Positions 37,467 to 49,236 are shown, counted from the first letter of the stretch. The stretch: 64,000 nt of DNA from Eriocheir sinensis (GCF_024679095.1 NC_066553.1:8491030-8555029); one strand, 5' to 3'. The notes: a model not told the origin generated them from the sequence alone. A program made the numbers and translations.

Positions 37467-37479
37467 GTTTGTTTGTTTG

Positions 37480-37797
37480 TTTGTTTGTCCTGTTACACCA
37501 GCAGGCTATCTTGATGGGGCCTGCTGGTTGGCCCCAGCGCATTCCTGGTGCAGGCAAATGTTTAAAGTGGCACCATCTTGTTTGGCTCATGCTGCCTCCC
37601 AGAAGTCATCTTTGCTCCACTGTAGGGTTTTTCTAGATTCCAAGTTGATAGGTGGATTTCAGGACACCATGTAGGTAGTTTTAAGGCACTCAGCGATGAT
37701 TGAAAATTGTCAGCTTGTAGTGGCAGGCAGGACTTAAACCCAGGTCCTCCAGCACACTGCGCCAGCACACAGACCACTCAGCCACCGCCTCCCTTAT
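37480..37797 (-). repeat. tRNA-derived SINE, minus strand
   Basis: On the minus strand it starts GGGAGGCGGTGGCTGAGTGG (tRNA-Ser/Leu-like 5' end and A box) and has a B-box-like GGGTTTAAGTCCTGCC. It ends in the (CAAA)n/poly-A/(TA)n tail at 37458-37486. The same 5' end and body wording occur at 38.05, 42.7 and 52.7 kb. Confidence 0.82.
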
Positions 37798-38044
37798 ATT
37801 GAATTAGTGATTCTAGACACATTGCTCCACCCTCCTAATGTCTTAGATGTAATTACATTACTGTGGGATATACATGTAGCTCAAATCTTATAGGTGGCCT
37901 AATGATTTGGAAAAATGTGTAAAACTGTACTGTATTTAAGAATTTTGTCATAGTGCAAAGCCTAAATTTAGGGCAATTTCCTTCATTATCTTCTATTTAA
38001 CACAAATCAAATAAGTGACATAATATAAACAAAACACTACACGT

Positions 38045-38389
38045 TTGGGGAGGCAGTGGCTGAATGGATAGCGTGACAGCACCGCGTTCAGGACAACGCG
38101 AGTTCAATCCCCGCCCGGTGCCACCAAGCTGGGATTTTTCAGATGCTGCCGAGTGGCTTAAAACTACCCACATGCTGTCCAGAAGACCACCTATCAACCC
38201 GGACTCTAGATTCTAGGATTAAAGATAAGCTCCGGGAGGGCAGCATGAGCCAATGCAAAATGGCGCCACTATAAACACTCGCCTGCGCCAGAACGGGCTG
38301 GGCCGACCATCAGTCCCCACCGGGAAGAAGCCTTGGGCTGACCATCAGGATCCACCGGGAAGAAACCTACCAGCGCAATAGGCCACAAC

Positions 38390-38431
<42 letters not shown>
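38045..38431 (+). repeat. tRNA-derived SINE with poly-A tail, plus strand
   Basis: It starts GGGGAGGCAGTGGCTGAATGG and has B-box-like GAGTTCAATCCCCGCC at about 38100. It continues through AAACTACCCACATGCTGTCC and ends in about 39 A residues (38393-38431). The ACCATCAG-TCCACCGGGAAGAA motif is repeated twice near the 3' end. Same family as the minus-strand copies nearby. Confidence 0.85.
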
Positions 38432-38433
<2 letters not shown>

Positions 38434-39009
38434 ACAGCTACAGCAGTAGGAGTAAGACATTAATTTTTATCATCTCTATCTTTTTTTTTATTATTATTTC
38501 TTTCTTGCCTATGTACTGAAATGGTAGTGTGTAACCCAAAGGCTCAGAGGAAGCTGCACTCATCTGTTGAAAGCAATGACAAGATTCCTACAATGCTTTA
38601 CTCAACAGATAATCAATTTTACATGAGATAGGTAGTAAATGTCCTTGTTCTGAATTGACTTGTTGCTAAATTGAGGTGCAATTTCAATGGAATTTATTAA
38701 TTTTGGACTGAAGAGAAACACTTACTGCTCTAAATATATTTTTAAAACCCAGAAAAAAAATTGAGCAAGGGTCATTATGGATGAAAAGTGGTAGGAATGA
38801 TGAGAAAGTGTTTCGCTGAGAACAAGATGTTGTTTTTACTGTCACTGGGCAATGCTTGTTGTGTCCTATACCGAGAGCTGCCAAGTACTTCCAGTTCTTA
38901 TTGCTTCCATAGTCATGCTACGAAGACAAATGTTTACTTTGCCTAAAGTAGATAAAAGATTTTATATTATATTATTTTCCTTACATACCATGCTTGTATC
39001 CTACTGCTT

Positions 39010-39600
39010 CACATCCTGGCAGAGTGCCAGTGTGAGTTTTGACGAGGGAAGATTACAATCTAGGGTGATCTCAAGAAGGTGCTTGACTCAGTGCATCACA
39101 AGACACCCTGGAATCTCTGGTGACTCTGTGAGATTCCTGCAAGGATTGTTAGTCTATTGATTGGCCTGTACTCTGGGACTGAGTGGTATGAAATGTAGAG
39201 GGGCATATCAAGCTTTTTTTTTAACAGGGATGGCAGGGTTGTCCTTTTCCCATTACTTTTCAACACTTATATGGACTGGGTATTAGGCAATAACAAGCTC
39301 ATTAATCTTGTTCCTGCCTATGATGTTGGATTTCTCTCCAAGTTACAAGAGGTTCTGGTGATGGCTCGCAAGCACAGCACTAAGAAATTAAGTGTTTTGG
39401 GACTTTCGATTTCTTATGTATGCCAAGATCAAGGTACAGGTGTTCAGAGGCTTTCTGGAGGAAACAAGTCACCTTATTCATAAGTATGTGGCTTTGTCGA
39501 TATGTATACAGAAGGACAAAGACAAATTGTCACAAAGTGCGAAGAACACTTTGACCATACTTCTAAGTGCTTGCTGCAATTGACAGTCAGTTTTGAATCT
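39010..39600 (+). mobile_element. decayed LINE reverse-transcriptase fragment
   Basis: Across several frames the plus strand reads VLDSVHHKTPW, then IPARIVSLLIGLYSG, LFNTYMDWVLGN and LQEVLVMARKHSTK. These match the order of conserved motifs in animal LINE reverse transcriptases. The catalytic [FY]ADD box is degraded to AYDVG. It is a dead copy. Confidence 0.78.
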
Positions 39601-40059
39601 CACTCTTACGATTTATGTTTCTTTACTAATCCTACATAACCAAATCCTCATATGTGAAACTGCTGCCCTTCATGTGTCACCAGAACGCAGTGAAACGCAT
39701 CTTGCCTAGTTGTCTGGCAGAACCTTCAAGTAGTAGCGAGAATAGTATACTATAATATATATAATATAATACTATACTATAATAAATGTAATATTATATT
39801 ACATTTTTTTAGATACATCAATAAAATGTAATGCCCCTTTTGGAAAAATTTGTATCGTGTTCACACAGTCAGAATATGAAATATTGCAATGATGTTGGCC
39901 ATTCATATAATAGTATTTGCCTTCTTCGCTCCAATGATGTTCTTGAATATTTTCTACAATGCATAGGTACAGAGATATAAGGTGGAAGGAGACCCCTCCA
40001 TGTTTACTAGTCCGAGTGCACCTAGCAGAGTTGGGGCATCTGACTGACTGCTTATATAA

Positions 40060-41134
40060 CCCTTGCCATCCGTGACGCAGACGTCGGCGTCACAGTATGG
40101 AAAGGGTCAAGAGGAAATGGAAGAGGATTAATCCTCTTCTAAACCTCTCAATCCTCCTCTAAATTCCTCTTATTCCTCTTCCATTTCCTCTTAAGAGGTT
40201 TAGAAGAGGATTAAGAGGAAATGGAAGAGGACTACCGTATTTTACAGCTTACAAGACGCTGCATCTTGGAAGATGCACCCTAATATTGGAGATAAATTTT
40301 GAGAAAAAAAATTGTCATTCTCACACAAGAACAGCTTCATCATATCCATGAATTTATGTAACCTTTTCTTAAAACTATCTATTGTCTCAGCACTCACCAC
40401 AAGTTTGGTGGAGCACTCACCACAAATGTACAACTAGGCAATTTCAACTACTGTTGGTAAATAAATACACACACACTGAAACAGTGGGTCCCCGACATAA
40501 ACATGGCGGCACGTAGGCTATTGGTTTGTTTACATTCATCACTCGTCCGATTTGGTCCGTATGGCGATGACATACTAGTTGGTGGTTAGTAAATATACTA
40601 TACATCTTTCATTGTCCAAGGGTGGTTTTATTTCCATAAAAGTGCATAGGAGACAACACATCAACACAGCTGATCCAAATGCAGCCGATCCTAAGGCTTG
40701 CTGGTCTGTTCCATCAAGATCATGAGCGGAATGGCTCTCGCCGCTACCAGCCGCACAATAAACAACAGACATTTGGGTCACGTTTGGGCTTGTGGCTTGG
40801 CTCCAAGAAGGTTTATGGTATTGGAAATACTTGTAACAAGTAAATACCGAGGTTATATCATATAAAAGGCTGAATTAAATAGTTACTTAAGTTAACCTCA
40901 TAATGTAATGACAACGTACAAATCCACGTCCCCATCGGTCAAGCCAATACGGTGACCGTCCAAGCTCACTTGAGCCTGGACGTTGCTGCCACAATACAGC
41001 ATTCGTCTTGGAAGACACACAAGTATTTTTCATGGTATTTTTTAGGAAAAAAAGTGCGTCTTGTAAGCCGTAAAATACGGTAACTGTGACGCCGTTGGAC
41101 GCCAACATCGGTGTCACCGGAGTGAAGGGGTTAA
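40060..41134. mobile_element. TTAA-type element interrupted by a TA-flanked transposon
   Basis: The left end CCCTTGCCATCCGTGACGC and the inverted right end CCCCTTCACTCCGGTGACACC are related inverted termini; TTAA is intact at 41131-41134 and degenerate (ATAA) at the left. CCGTGACGCAGACGTCGGCG matches the short TTAA hairpin at 22137-22191, and both are followed by the same AGGAAATGGAAGAGG palindromic array. Positions 40235-41080 are an insertion, listed separately. Confidence 0.7.
40235..41080. mobile_element. non-autonomous element with Tc1/mariner-like TA target site
   Basis: The left end CCGTATTTTACAGCTTACAAG and the right end CTTGTAAGCCGTAAAATACGG are inverse complements with one mismatch, extending to GACGC. 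TA dinucleotides flank it at 40233-40234 and 41081-41082. Inside, on the minus strand, lies a LINE tail fragment (SFKKRLHKFMDMMK). No transposase was seen. Confidence 0.78.
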
Positions 41135-41554
41135 TGGGCTGATATTGCTGTGAGACATGGAAACCAAATGGTAACCTGAAGAGGCAAATTGATGCTTTTG
41201 GTAATGTCTACAGAATTATGGATATTGTTGAAATGACTGTCTTAAGTTGGCATTTACTCCGTGAGACTAAATTAAGGCCTATTACCTGCATACTCTGTGA
41301 ATGCCGACCTTCATGCCACATGAGCATGTGGCAAGCTACCCAGAAGTCAACCCTGCTCAGGTTTCAATAAGAGAATTATGCACCCATGAAGTGAGTTTCA
41401 TGACTTTGGTGAGATGAGTCTATAGAACTAAGTCTTACTGGTGCTGTCATGTGGCTGAGAAAAACTTCCTGGAACTGACACAGGTGTCTTGTGGCTTTTG
41501 TTAGGGAGTTGAGAAAGGAGATGCCAGATTGAAGGTTTCAAGTGAGGCCATTCT

Positions 41555-42034
41555 AGTATTCCCATCTGAAACTGGCCAGTGGGGTGTCGGCCGATTTAGG
41601 TGAGCCCCACCCCACAGCTTTGCCACACACTCTCGAGACCTCTTGCTTCCTCTCATATGTCAGCTATTTATTGCCTTTTAAGTGAATTTAATTGAATAAT
41701 TGGATAATCTAGTAAGGTCATTTACTATTAACATTTTCGTTTTTAGGATAATAACAAAGATTTTGTATAAATAGCACAACACTTGACAACATTGTAATAC
41801 AACATTGTCAAGTGTTGTGGTATTTATACAAAATCTTTGTTGTTATCCTAAAAACGAAACAATCTTAGTAGTAAATGACCTTATTGGATTATCCAATTAT
41901 TTAATTAAATTAATTTAAAAGTAGTAAATAGCTGACGTATGAGAGGAAGCGAGAGGTCTTGAGAGTGTGTGGCAGAACTGCGGGGCGGGGCTGACCCGCA
42001 CCGGCTGACACCCCACTGGCCAGTTTCAAATGGG
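41555..42034. mobile_element. foldback element, ~480 bp, nearly perfect palindrome
   Basis: The left arm starts near TTCCCATCTGAAACTGGCC and the right arm ends with the inverse GGCCAGTTTCAAATGGGAA. The centre folds at TTGTAATACAA, flanked by CACTTGACAACATTG and its complement. The outer 8 bases (TTCTAGTA and TTCTATAA) could be a decayed 8-bp target duplication. Confidence 0.8.
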
Positions 42035-42059
42035 AATTCTATAACAGCACAAAATGCTG

Positions 42060-42730
42060 ACCATTTTTAGCTGCTCCCTGTAGCGCCAGTAGGCTATCTT
42101 GAGAGGCCTTTTGGACGGCCCCAGTCTGTTAGTGGCACAGGTGAATTTTATTTACAGTGGCTGCGTGATATATGAGGTGTATAATGTAAAAGGGGCTACC
42201 AAACAAAATCGGGTGGTATTGAGTTTTTGGCAGCTTCTAATAGCTGAATTCTTGCCACATCATGTGGTGAGGCAAGCTAAGGAAAAATCGACCTTAGAGG
42301 GGATGATTCGTAAGGCTAAAGTTGCATGATTTGTCTGTTAAACTCGCCTGGCGTGGGGTGTAGTGCTCTTTTCTTAGTCTCAAAATGCAGTGTAATGTTG
42401 ACGTTTCTCGGCCACTTTTCGGCTTTCCCATACCTGAAGCCCACAGGTTAAAAACTTTTCTCTAAATGTGATTTTCTCAAAACTATGAAACTGGCAGGTC
42501 GCCCCCTTTACACTATACGCCTCATTTGACCTGCTTGGCCCATGCTGCCCCGCAGTGCTCCACTTGAACAAAGTTGCTGAAGTTAGGGTTGATTGAAGAT
42601 CTGGGCAGCATGTGGGTAATCTTTTGCCACTTGGCGATGGTTTAGAAAATCAGCGAATTACGCTGGGACTCGAACCTAGGTCCTTGGGCTCACCACGCCT
42701 ACATGCTGACCACTCGGCCACTGCCTCCCA
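42060..42730 (-). repeat. tRNA-derived SINE, minus strand (possibly composite)
   Basis: On the minus strand it starts GGGAGGCAGTGGCCGAGTGG and has a B-box-like GGTTCGAGTCCCAGCG. It continues ACTACC/ATTACCCACATGCTGCCCAG and ends near GATAGCCTACTGGCGC. At about 670 bp it is longer than its sisters, so it may contain an insertion. Confidence 0.78.
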
Positions 42731-43489
42731 CAAGATAAATAAACTAAATCATGTCTAAAAGTGATATAAATGTCTGGAAGAGGAATGGGACAAAATGTAA
42801 AGATACCTTGAGAATGGCACCTTACATTCAAAAGAAGAAAATGAAAACAAAGAAAGTTGAGAAAGAACTCTGGGGTTAGAAAGACAAAATTCAGGTAGCA
42901 TAAACTTTAAGTTTAAGGGAGATTGTAGAATAACAGAGGAAGGACAATCAGGAAAAAGTGGAGAAGGAATTAATAATGAAGAGTCATGAAAACAATGGAG
43001 GCACTGGTGAAACAGCAAATAAGAAGTGTGTGATCATTACAGGGCTGGCTGAATGATAAATGCTGCTGAGAATGAAAAAGGTAAAAAGAAAAACTGAGAC
43101 TGGCTAAGAATATAATATAGTATCCACAGCCTGCAAGGTCTTGAGGTACAGGAGCAAATTATTGAGGTGTTTAGGTTGGGGACATGGGTGGAGTCAAATT
43201 AAAGTTGTCACAGATGCAAACCATGGTAAATGACCTAGTGGTCAGAGCCTGGAAACTAGCTGGCAAGAAGAAATTCAAAAATGTGTTGAGCAAAAGAAAG
43301 AAATGTATATAAATTAGCAAAAATAAGGGAATTTATTAATAAAGGAAGCCTAGTAAAGAAAAAGAGGAGAGAATGGAGACAAGATTTTATTGGTGTTAAA
43401 CTCTGAGGCAGTTGTATTTAGTGAGAGGAAGATGGAAGGGCAGAATAGTATATGTTCACTGTATATACTATAAGGTCATCATGAAAATG

Positions 43490-43870
43490 TTATAATGGAA
43501 ATTATATGAAAACAAAAAGGGAAGAACCTGGGAGTCTTAGTTCAGGATAACATGTTACCTAAAAAGATATTAATACTGTTGTTGGGATGACTTACAAGCT
43601 GCTGACAAAACACAAACAACGCAATTAAAAAAAATATGTGGCTTTGATCTGTCTAGGTTGGAATATGCAGCAGCGGTACGGTTCCCACATAAAAAGATGT
43701 TTATAAACAAGATTAAAAAAATGCAAAGAGCAGCAACCAAATTGGTTCTTAACCTTACAGATTTAATGTTCCAGGAAAGACTGAAAGGCTTTTGCTGCCA
43801 TTCTTCAAGAAAGGAAAGAGAGGTGACCTTGCATCATCCAGGGTGATGAAAACACTAGACAGTTGATAGA
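43490..43870 (+). mobile_element. decayed LINE fragment, plus strand
   Basis: The frames read NTVVGMTYKLLTKHK, then LEYAAAVRFPHKKMFINKI, KKMQRAATKLVLNL and FQERLKGF. This is the same region of the reverse-transcriptase tail as at 56.1-56.9 kb. Sequence from about 42760 may belong to the same insertion but shows no clear motif. Confidence 0.75.
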
Positions 43871-43997
43871 GAGTTTGCATGTTTGTCTCTGTATGGGATG
43901 GTAGAATAACTAAAGGACAGGAAAGGAAGTTGAAAAGTCTTGTTTTATTTATTTATTTATTTATTCATATATTTATTTGCAAATTCCTTCCCCCATA

Positions 43998-44330
43998 ATA
44001 GTGTGCGTGTGTGTATTTACCTATTTATAGCATACAGGGCCTGAGCTCAAGCTCAGTCAGTCCTGTCTCACAATCTATGTTTGTCCAGCTTTTCCTTCAT
44101 TTTATGGACACTGCCCATTTCAACAATGTCGTTGCTAAGTCCATTCCATGTATCCACACTCCTGTATGGAAAACTGAACTTCTTTAGGGCTTTCAAACAA
44201 GTCCCCTTCCTCAATTTCTTGCTGTGACCTCTTAGTTGCCTCCTTCCTTCCATCTTGATTAAATAATTTATATCCAACACTTCCATTCCACTCATAATGT
44301 GTGTGTGTATTTACCTAGTTGTGAAATACA
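43998..44330 (-). mobile_element. LINE 3' ends with (TG)n/TAAATA tails, minus strand
   Basis: On the minus strand the frame at 44068-44295 reads GHSKKLRKGTCLKALKKFSF, then SVDTWNGLSNDIV and MKEKLDKHR, the last coding residues of this LINE family. It then runs to GGGCCTGAGCTCAAGC...ATAGGTAAATACACACAC. A second tail (ACTAGGTAAATACACACAC) lies at 44299-44330. Confidence 0.78.
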
Positions 44331-44384
44331 GGAAAAGAGCCATACTAGGGTCATACTGTCCTGTCTCCATAATGTGTGTGTGTG

Positions 44385-44470
44385 TGTGTGTGTGTGTAAT
44401 TCTCTCATGGCCTGATCATGTGCTGGACTTGTGATTGCCAGCCAATACCTTCCCAGAGAGAATTTTGGAA
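44385..44470 (-). repeat. 3' fragment of tRNA-derived SINE with (AC)n tail, minus strand
   Basis: On the minus strand GGTATTGGCTGGCAATCACAA leads to GATCAGGCCATGAGAGAATT and then (AC)n. This matches the 3' part of the SINEs at 6.1 and 6.4 kb. Confidence 0.65.
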
Positions 44471-44644
44471 CTTGTTTCCTGATCAATAGGAAAAGCTTAA
44501 ATCATGCAACCCCCCATCTCCATTGCTCAAGTGAGGACAGTAATTGCCTGCTGTCAGCAGAAAAGCCCTTTTGTCTGAGCAAGGGGCAAACCTCAACCTG
44601 CCATCCATCATGGTATACTGAGTACTTAACTACTGCGCCACGGA

Positions 44645-45830
44645 AGCAATCTCTGTATGTGTGTCAGGGCCTGGGCTTACGCTCGTGTGGTCCTGTCTCC
44701 ATATCTGTATTTGTCCAGCTTTTCCTTAAAGTTGTGCACACTCTTTGCCAATATTGTATCCTCACTTAGTCTGTTCCAAACCTCTATGTTTCTTTGCGGG
44801 AAGCTATATTTCTTTGTCTCTCAAGCATCTTCCTTTCCTCAATTTTTTACTGTGTCCTCGTGTGTTGCTGGTGTTTCTCCTCTTAGTAGAAACTCCTCAT
44901 TGTCTACTTTTCCATTTTATTCCATAATTTATAAATTTGTATTAGGTCTCCCCTTTCTCTTCTTTGTTTCAATGTTGGCAGGTCCATTTCCTTTAATCTT
45001 TCTTCATATGACAATCCCACCAGTTGTGGAACCATTTTTGTTGCCATCCTTTGTATTCTTTCTAGTTTTTTTTATGCGTTTCTTCTTATGGGGAGACCAC
45101 ACAGCTTCTGCATATTCCAATTTTGGTCTAATCATAGTGGTTATTATCTTTTTCATCATATCCTTATCTATGTAATGGAATGCTATTCCTATATTTATTA
45201 CTATTCTATACGTATCACCGAATATCCAATTTACATGACTCTCAGGCTGTTAATTATCTTGTATTGTCACTCCCAGATCTCTCTCTTCTTGAACTTTTTT
45301 TTAACATTTCTCCATCTCCCATTTTATATGTCCATTTTGGTCTCCCTTCACTCTTTCCCATTTCCATTACAAGACATTTCTTCACATTGAACTCCATCTC
45401 CCATTTCATACTCAAGTCCCAAATCTTATTTAGGTCCTCTTGCAGAATTTCACAGTCTTTGCTGTTTGTTATGACTCAGCAATTTTGCATCGTCTGCAAA
45501 CAGGCTCATGTATACTTTCTCCGGCATATCATTTATATATACTAGGAAAAGTATTGGTGCCAATACCGATCCTTGAGGCACTCCACTATCTGCAATTCTC
45601 CATTCCGATTTCATGTCCTTTACCACTGTTCTCATCTCTCTTCCCCTTAAGTAACTTCCCATCCAGTTTTTCATTTTCCCTTTCAATCCTCCTTTATTTT
45701 CCAGTTTCCATGTATAGTAGTCTTGTATGTGGAACTTTGTCAAAAGCCTTCTTCAGGTCCAAATACACGCAATGTGCGTGTGTGTGTGCGTGTGTGTGTG
45801 TTTACTTAATTGTGCTTTACAGGAAATGAG
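44645..45830 (-). mobile_element. LINE with reverse-transcriptase catalytic core, minus strand
   Basis: The minus-strand frame 45743-45450 reads WRIADSGVPQGSVLAPILF, then MSLFADDAKLL. The GxPQGS-x-LxPxLF motif and FADD box are the core of LINE reverse transcriptase. Downstream, out-of-frame remnants continue to GGCCTGGGCTTACGC at 44665-44680. A further tail of the same family, with (TG)n, lies at 45771-45830. The copy is truncated and broken by frameshifts. Confidence 0.85.
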
Positions 45831-46167
45831 CTCCTTTCATACAGTCCCGTCTCGTCGCAGTCACTCATACAGCTTTAGAATCATTTAAGTTTCTGGATTG
45901 GGGAGCCTTTCTGTATTATATGCTTGTGGGTCAGTTTCAAGTGGTTTAAATGAAGATTGAGAGTCATCGTGTCTGTTCAGTAAATTCTGTACAGTAGAAG
46001 GGCCTCTGTGTGCTTGGATTGCACCATTTTTCTGTATGCAAGCATTATTATTAATATTTTATTAATTTATTCTATATATGTGAGAGGGGGCCACTCACAA
46101 GTTGGCAATTCAGTAGAGTCCACAAGACCTTTGCCCCCATTGTATTAACAAAAGAGGTTTTACTGTG

Positions 46168-46168
<1 letters not shown>

Positions 46169-46213
<45 letters not shown>
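46169..46213. repeat. (TG)n microsatellite
   Basis: About 22 TG units. Confidence 0.93.
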
Positions 46214-46215
<2 letters not shown>

Positions 46216-46854
46216 TGCCCCTTGACGACACTTGCCACCATTAAGTGTTAAGTGTTAAGAGAGAGAGAGATAACACACATAGAACACTTCGGAGAAGGTC
46301 CGGAAGCCGCTTTTCACCACTTTTGTTAGCCTTTTTGTTAGCTGTTTTTTTGTGTTTTTGATTAAGGCGTGAACTGTTATCTCATGTCAGGACCGGTGTA
46401 CCGTTGCCTGCTTTCTCCAGTTGATAGAAGTCGTGAGACAACACAATAGCCTTTTAGTTAAGTGATGTGGGTTATGTGTTGGCCGAGCGGAGCCGTTAAG
46501 TTCACTTTGAGTTCACTTAATTTACTCTCTCTCTCACTGGTTGATTAAATGGTTGTATTGCTTTTTAAATATATTCACAGAATAGTTACAGTATTTTGTG
46601 GACGAGTCGTAAGTCGTACGCACACTCCGAGAAGTCCTGTGCTCTCGTCCGCCGCCCGCCCTGATCTGCCGGCTTCTCTTGGTACAGGAGCGGCCAGTGG
46701 ATAGCATGCTTGCTGAATCAGCACCGTTCCCACGGCAAGGAGCACCTCCTAAGCACAACGTAGCGTCTGTGTGTAACGTCCTGGCGCCACTGGGCCATGG
46801 CGATACGACATACATTCACACATTCACATTATGTTATAATATACACATTACAGT

Positions 46855-47156
46855 GTGTGTGTAATTCACCTCTTGGTCTGCTGCGGGTCTCTCGAGACAG
46901 CCAGCCGTTCCCCTACGGAAGAGCACAGAGCTCATAGTACCGATCTTTGGGTAGGACTGAGACCACTCACACACAACACACCGCGACAATGAGGTCACAA
47001 CTCCTTGCCTTACGTTGTGTACCTACTCACTGCTAGGTGAACAGGGGCTACACACGAAAGAAGATAAACCCAACTTATCTTCACTCAGCCGGGAAATCGA
47101 ACCCCGGTCCTTCTGGTTGTGAGGCAGACGCTCTATCCACTGAGCTACCGGGCCAT
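46855..47156 (-). repeat. tRNA-derived SINE, minus strand, (AC)n tail
   Basis: On the minus strand it starts GGCCCGGTAGCTCAGTGGAT (A box), has a CAC anticodon-like triplet in GCCTCACAACC and a B box in GGGGTTCGATTTCCCGGC. A non-tRNA body ends GAGGTGAATTACACACACAC. The sequence after the B box does not pair with the 5' GGCCCGG, so this is a SINE and not a tRNA gene. It is the best preserved tRNA-like head in the window. Confidence 0.85.
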
Positions 47157-48502
47157 GTTCCATTCCACATTTTTTTGACCTCAGGGTGGCAACTCTAGTT
47201 GTGTCATTCAACACAAGAGAAAGGCAGCAGGAGTGCATGTGTGCTGTGCGGGTCCCAAATTTGTGCTAGTGAAATGTAACCATGCCCAAAAGTTGTTGTT
47301 GTGCTTGTGATTGCAAAATGAAAATATAAATTTTCTGATGGCGGCAGTGTTAGCCAGTATTTCTGAGCCGACAATCGTCACGAACTTCCTTCATTAGGCG
47401 AAGTCTGTTGTCACGACAGTCCCTCATTCTTATGTAGTTGGCACCAACGACTGTGCCGACAGGAAATGGTAAAATTTTGAAAAATGGCCATGACTGTCTC
47501 AAGACAAGCCAAGACTGTTGACGACAGTCTTGATGACTGTCCCAGACCTCCCTCAGACCTCAGTCAGAAATAACGGTTGGTCCAGACCCTTGCCGACTCT
47601 TGTCATGAAAGTTTAGCATGGAGTAGGGCCTGAAGCTTCATCAATGGTAAACGGTAAACGGTATCAATGGTAAACGGTAATACTTTTTCACACTAACCCC
47701 CACGACTCCACACTCCCCTCACGACGTCCGCTCAGCATTCGGTGATCGTTTCTAGACCTCTTTCAAGACTTGCCCGACCCTTTCACATTAACACCCAAGA
47801 CCTCGTGTACCCTAGAGTCATGGGTAGTCGTGGCCCAGAGTCGGCACAGTGTGAACGGGGCTTAACTCAATCAGGAGATGGAAGGGACATATTTGTGGTG
47901 TCTTCACATTTTATTGTGTTTATTTTACATTTTCAACACATGTTCAAGTTTTTTGTTTGACTGACTTGCTTCATTATAGCATGGATTGTTTTATTTATTA
48001 CACTGAAATAAGGGTGTCACACCAGTTAATCAGGTCTACTGCGGTATTTTAGTGGGGGTTCTTGTTTGCATTTGATATCGAGCAGCACCAAAACCATTGC
48101 AAACTTCTTGGTCTCCCTAAAGGTCTGTTTGATTGAGTTGGTCATCAGTTCACTACATTGTACTATACAAGTCAAGTCATCAAATGGAAATTTTTTGATG
48201 TTACAAGTGAATATAATGAAAGAGCTTGAATGCTGAAAGATGTGTTCTGCTTTGCACTTTCCAGTACTATTTTAGAGTGTGAAGTGAAAATACAGCCATT
48301 GTATCATTCCTCTGAGCAAAGCTTATGGATGGACTTGTGTAACATGAAGTGAGAAAAGGTAGAAAAAAAACTTGTATGAAGAAAGCTTAAAAGAACATCC
48401 ATTTCTGTAAAAGAAATTTCCAAACTGTAGTGTATATAAAACTATTGTAACAAGCTAGTGTTTGGAGATGACTCACTAGGCCCTGCCCTTCTTTTCCCGT
48501 AG

Positions 48503-48733
48503 GTGGGGGGAGGGCAGCGAGGCCACAGGACCTTCCCTATGTGCCCTGTTTGTGGACATCCTGCCAGAGACAACGTCGACCTCAGGCGACATCTGAGAGT
48601 TCACACAGGGGAAAAGCCCTTCGCCTGTCACCTTTGTCCTTACCGAGCCACACAGAACAACAACCTAAAGCGCCACCTGGTGTTTAAACATCAATTGAAC
48701 ACAGAAAATAGAAAATCTGCCTCACTTACATGA
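48503..48733 (+). CDS. alternative terminal exon ZF5: two C2H2 fingers
   Basis: Acceptor CTTTTCCCGTAG|GTGGGG, phase 0, 76 residues and stop TGA. The lead VGGGQRGHRTFPM is followed by finger 1 (C-PV-C-GHPARDNVDLRR-H-LRV-H), linker TGEKPFA, finger 2 (C-HL-C ... QNNNLKR-H-LVFK-H) and a 12-residue tail. It opens cluster B, six terminal exons in 2.5 kb. The CCCGTAG acceptor is shared with ZF6 and ZF10. GTG is simply the first spliced codon. Confidence 0.93.
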   Translation: MGGGQRGHRTFPMCPVCGHPARDNVDLRRHLRVHTGEKPFACHLCPYRATQNNNLKRHLVFKHQLNTENRKSASLT

Positions 48734-48996
48734 TGTGAAATGTGTACAAATGTTAAAGGAAGAACCCGGCCATCTTGTTGCGATGAAGAGCAAGATGTAG
48801 AGCAATCGACAAGAAAATTGGATTCCAAGATGATTATTCTAAATTAAGTACCTTATGTTTCAAGTAGCATGAACAGGTGAATGCTCTTGGGCTAAAGGCA
48901 AGCTATTACAATGGAAGCAAAGTAAGGTGACCATTAGCATAAGGAAATTCTGGCACAGTCATAGGCTCACCCCAGTGAACTATTTTTCTCCCGTAG

Positions 48997-49236
48997 GTGT
49001 GGTCATCCACCAGAGGCAAGTCCCCGGCCAGAGGCAGGAACATGTTCGTTTGTGGGCTTTGTGGCTACTGTGCCCGGGACAATGACAACTTGAACCGTCA
49101 CATCAGGACTCATACTGGGGAGAAGCCCTTCGCCTGCCCTTTCTGCCCACACCGCACTACCCAAAAGAGCCATCTAAAGAACCATGTTGCGTTAAGACAC
49201 GAGAAGGAAATTGCTGAGTCACAGAAAATGTACTGA
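48997..49236 (+). CDS. alternative terminal exon ZF6: two C2H2 fingers
   Basis: Acceptor TTTCTCCCGTAG|GTGTGG, phase 0, 79 residues and stop TGA. A basic lead (VWSSTRGKSPARGRNMF) is followed by finger 1 (C-GL-C-GYCARDNDNLNR-H-IRT-H), linker TGEKPFA, finger 2 (C-PF-C ... QKSHLKN-H-VALR-H) and a tail EKEIAESQKMY. It is close to ZF5 in finger 1 (ARDN) and second helix, and lies 263 bases downstream of it, so the two are probably tandem duplicates. Confidence 0.93.
   Translation: MWSSTRGKSPARGRNMFVCGLCGYCARDNDNLNRHIRTHTGEKPFACPFCPHRTTQKSHLKNHVALRHEKEIAESQKMY

Noticed and set aside
47085..47156. A tRNA gene on the minus strand
   Set aside because: The A and B boxes are good, but the 3' sequence does not pair with the 5' GGCCCGG to form an acceptor stem, and it continues into a SINE body with an (AC)n tail.
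47398..47870. A mobile element with GACTGT-rich repeats ending GTGTGAACGGGGCTTA
   Set aside because: I could not find the matching inverted end or target duplication, so it is not listed as a feature.
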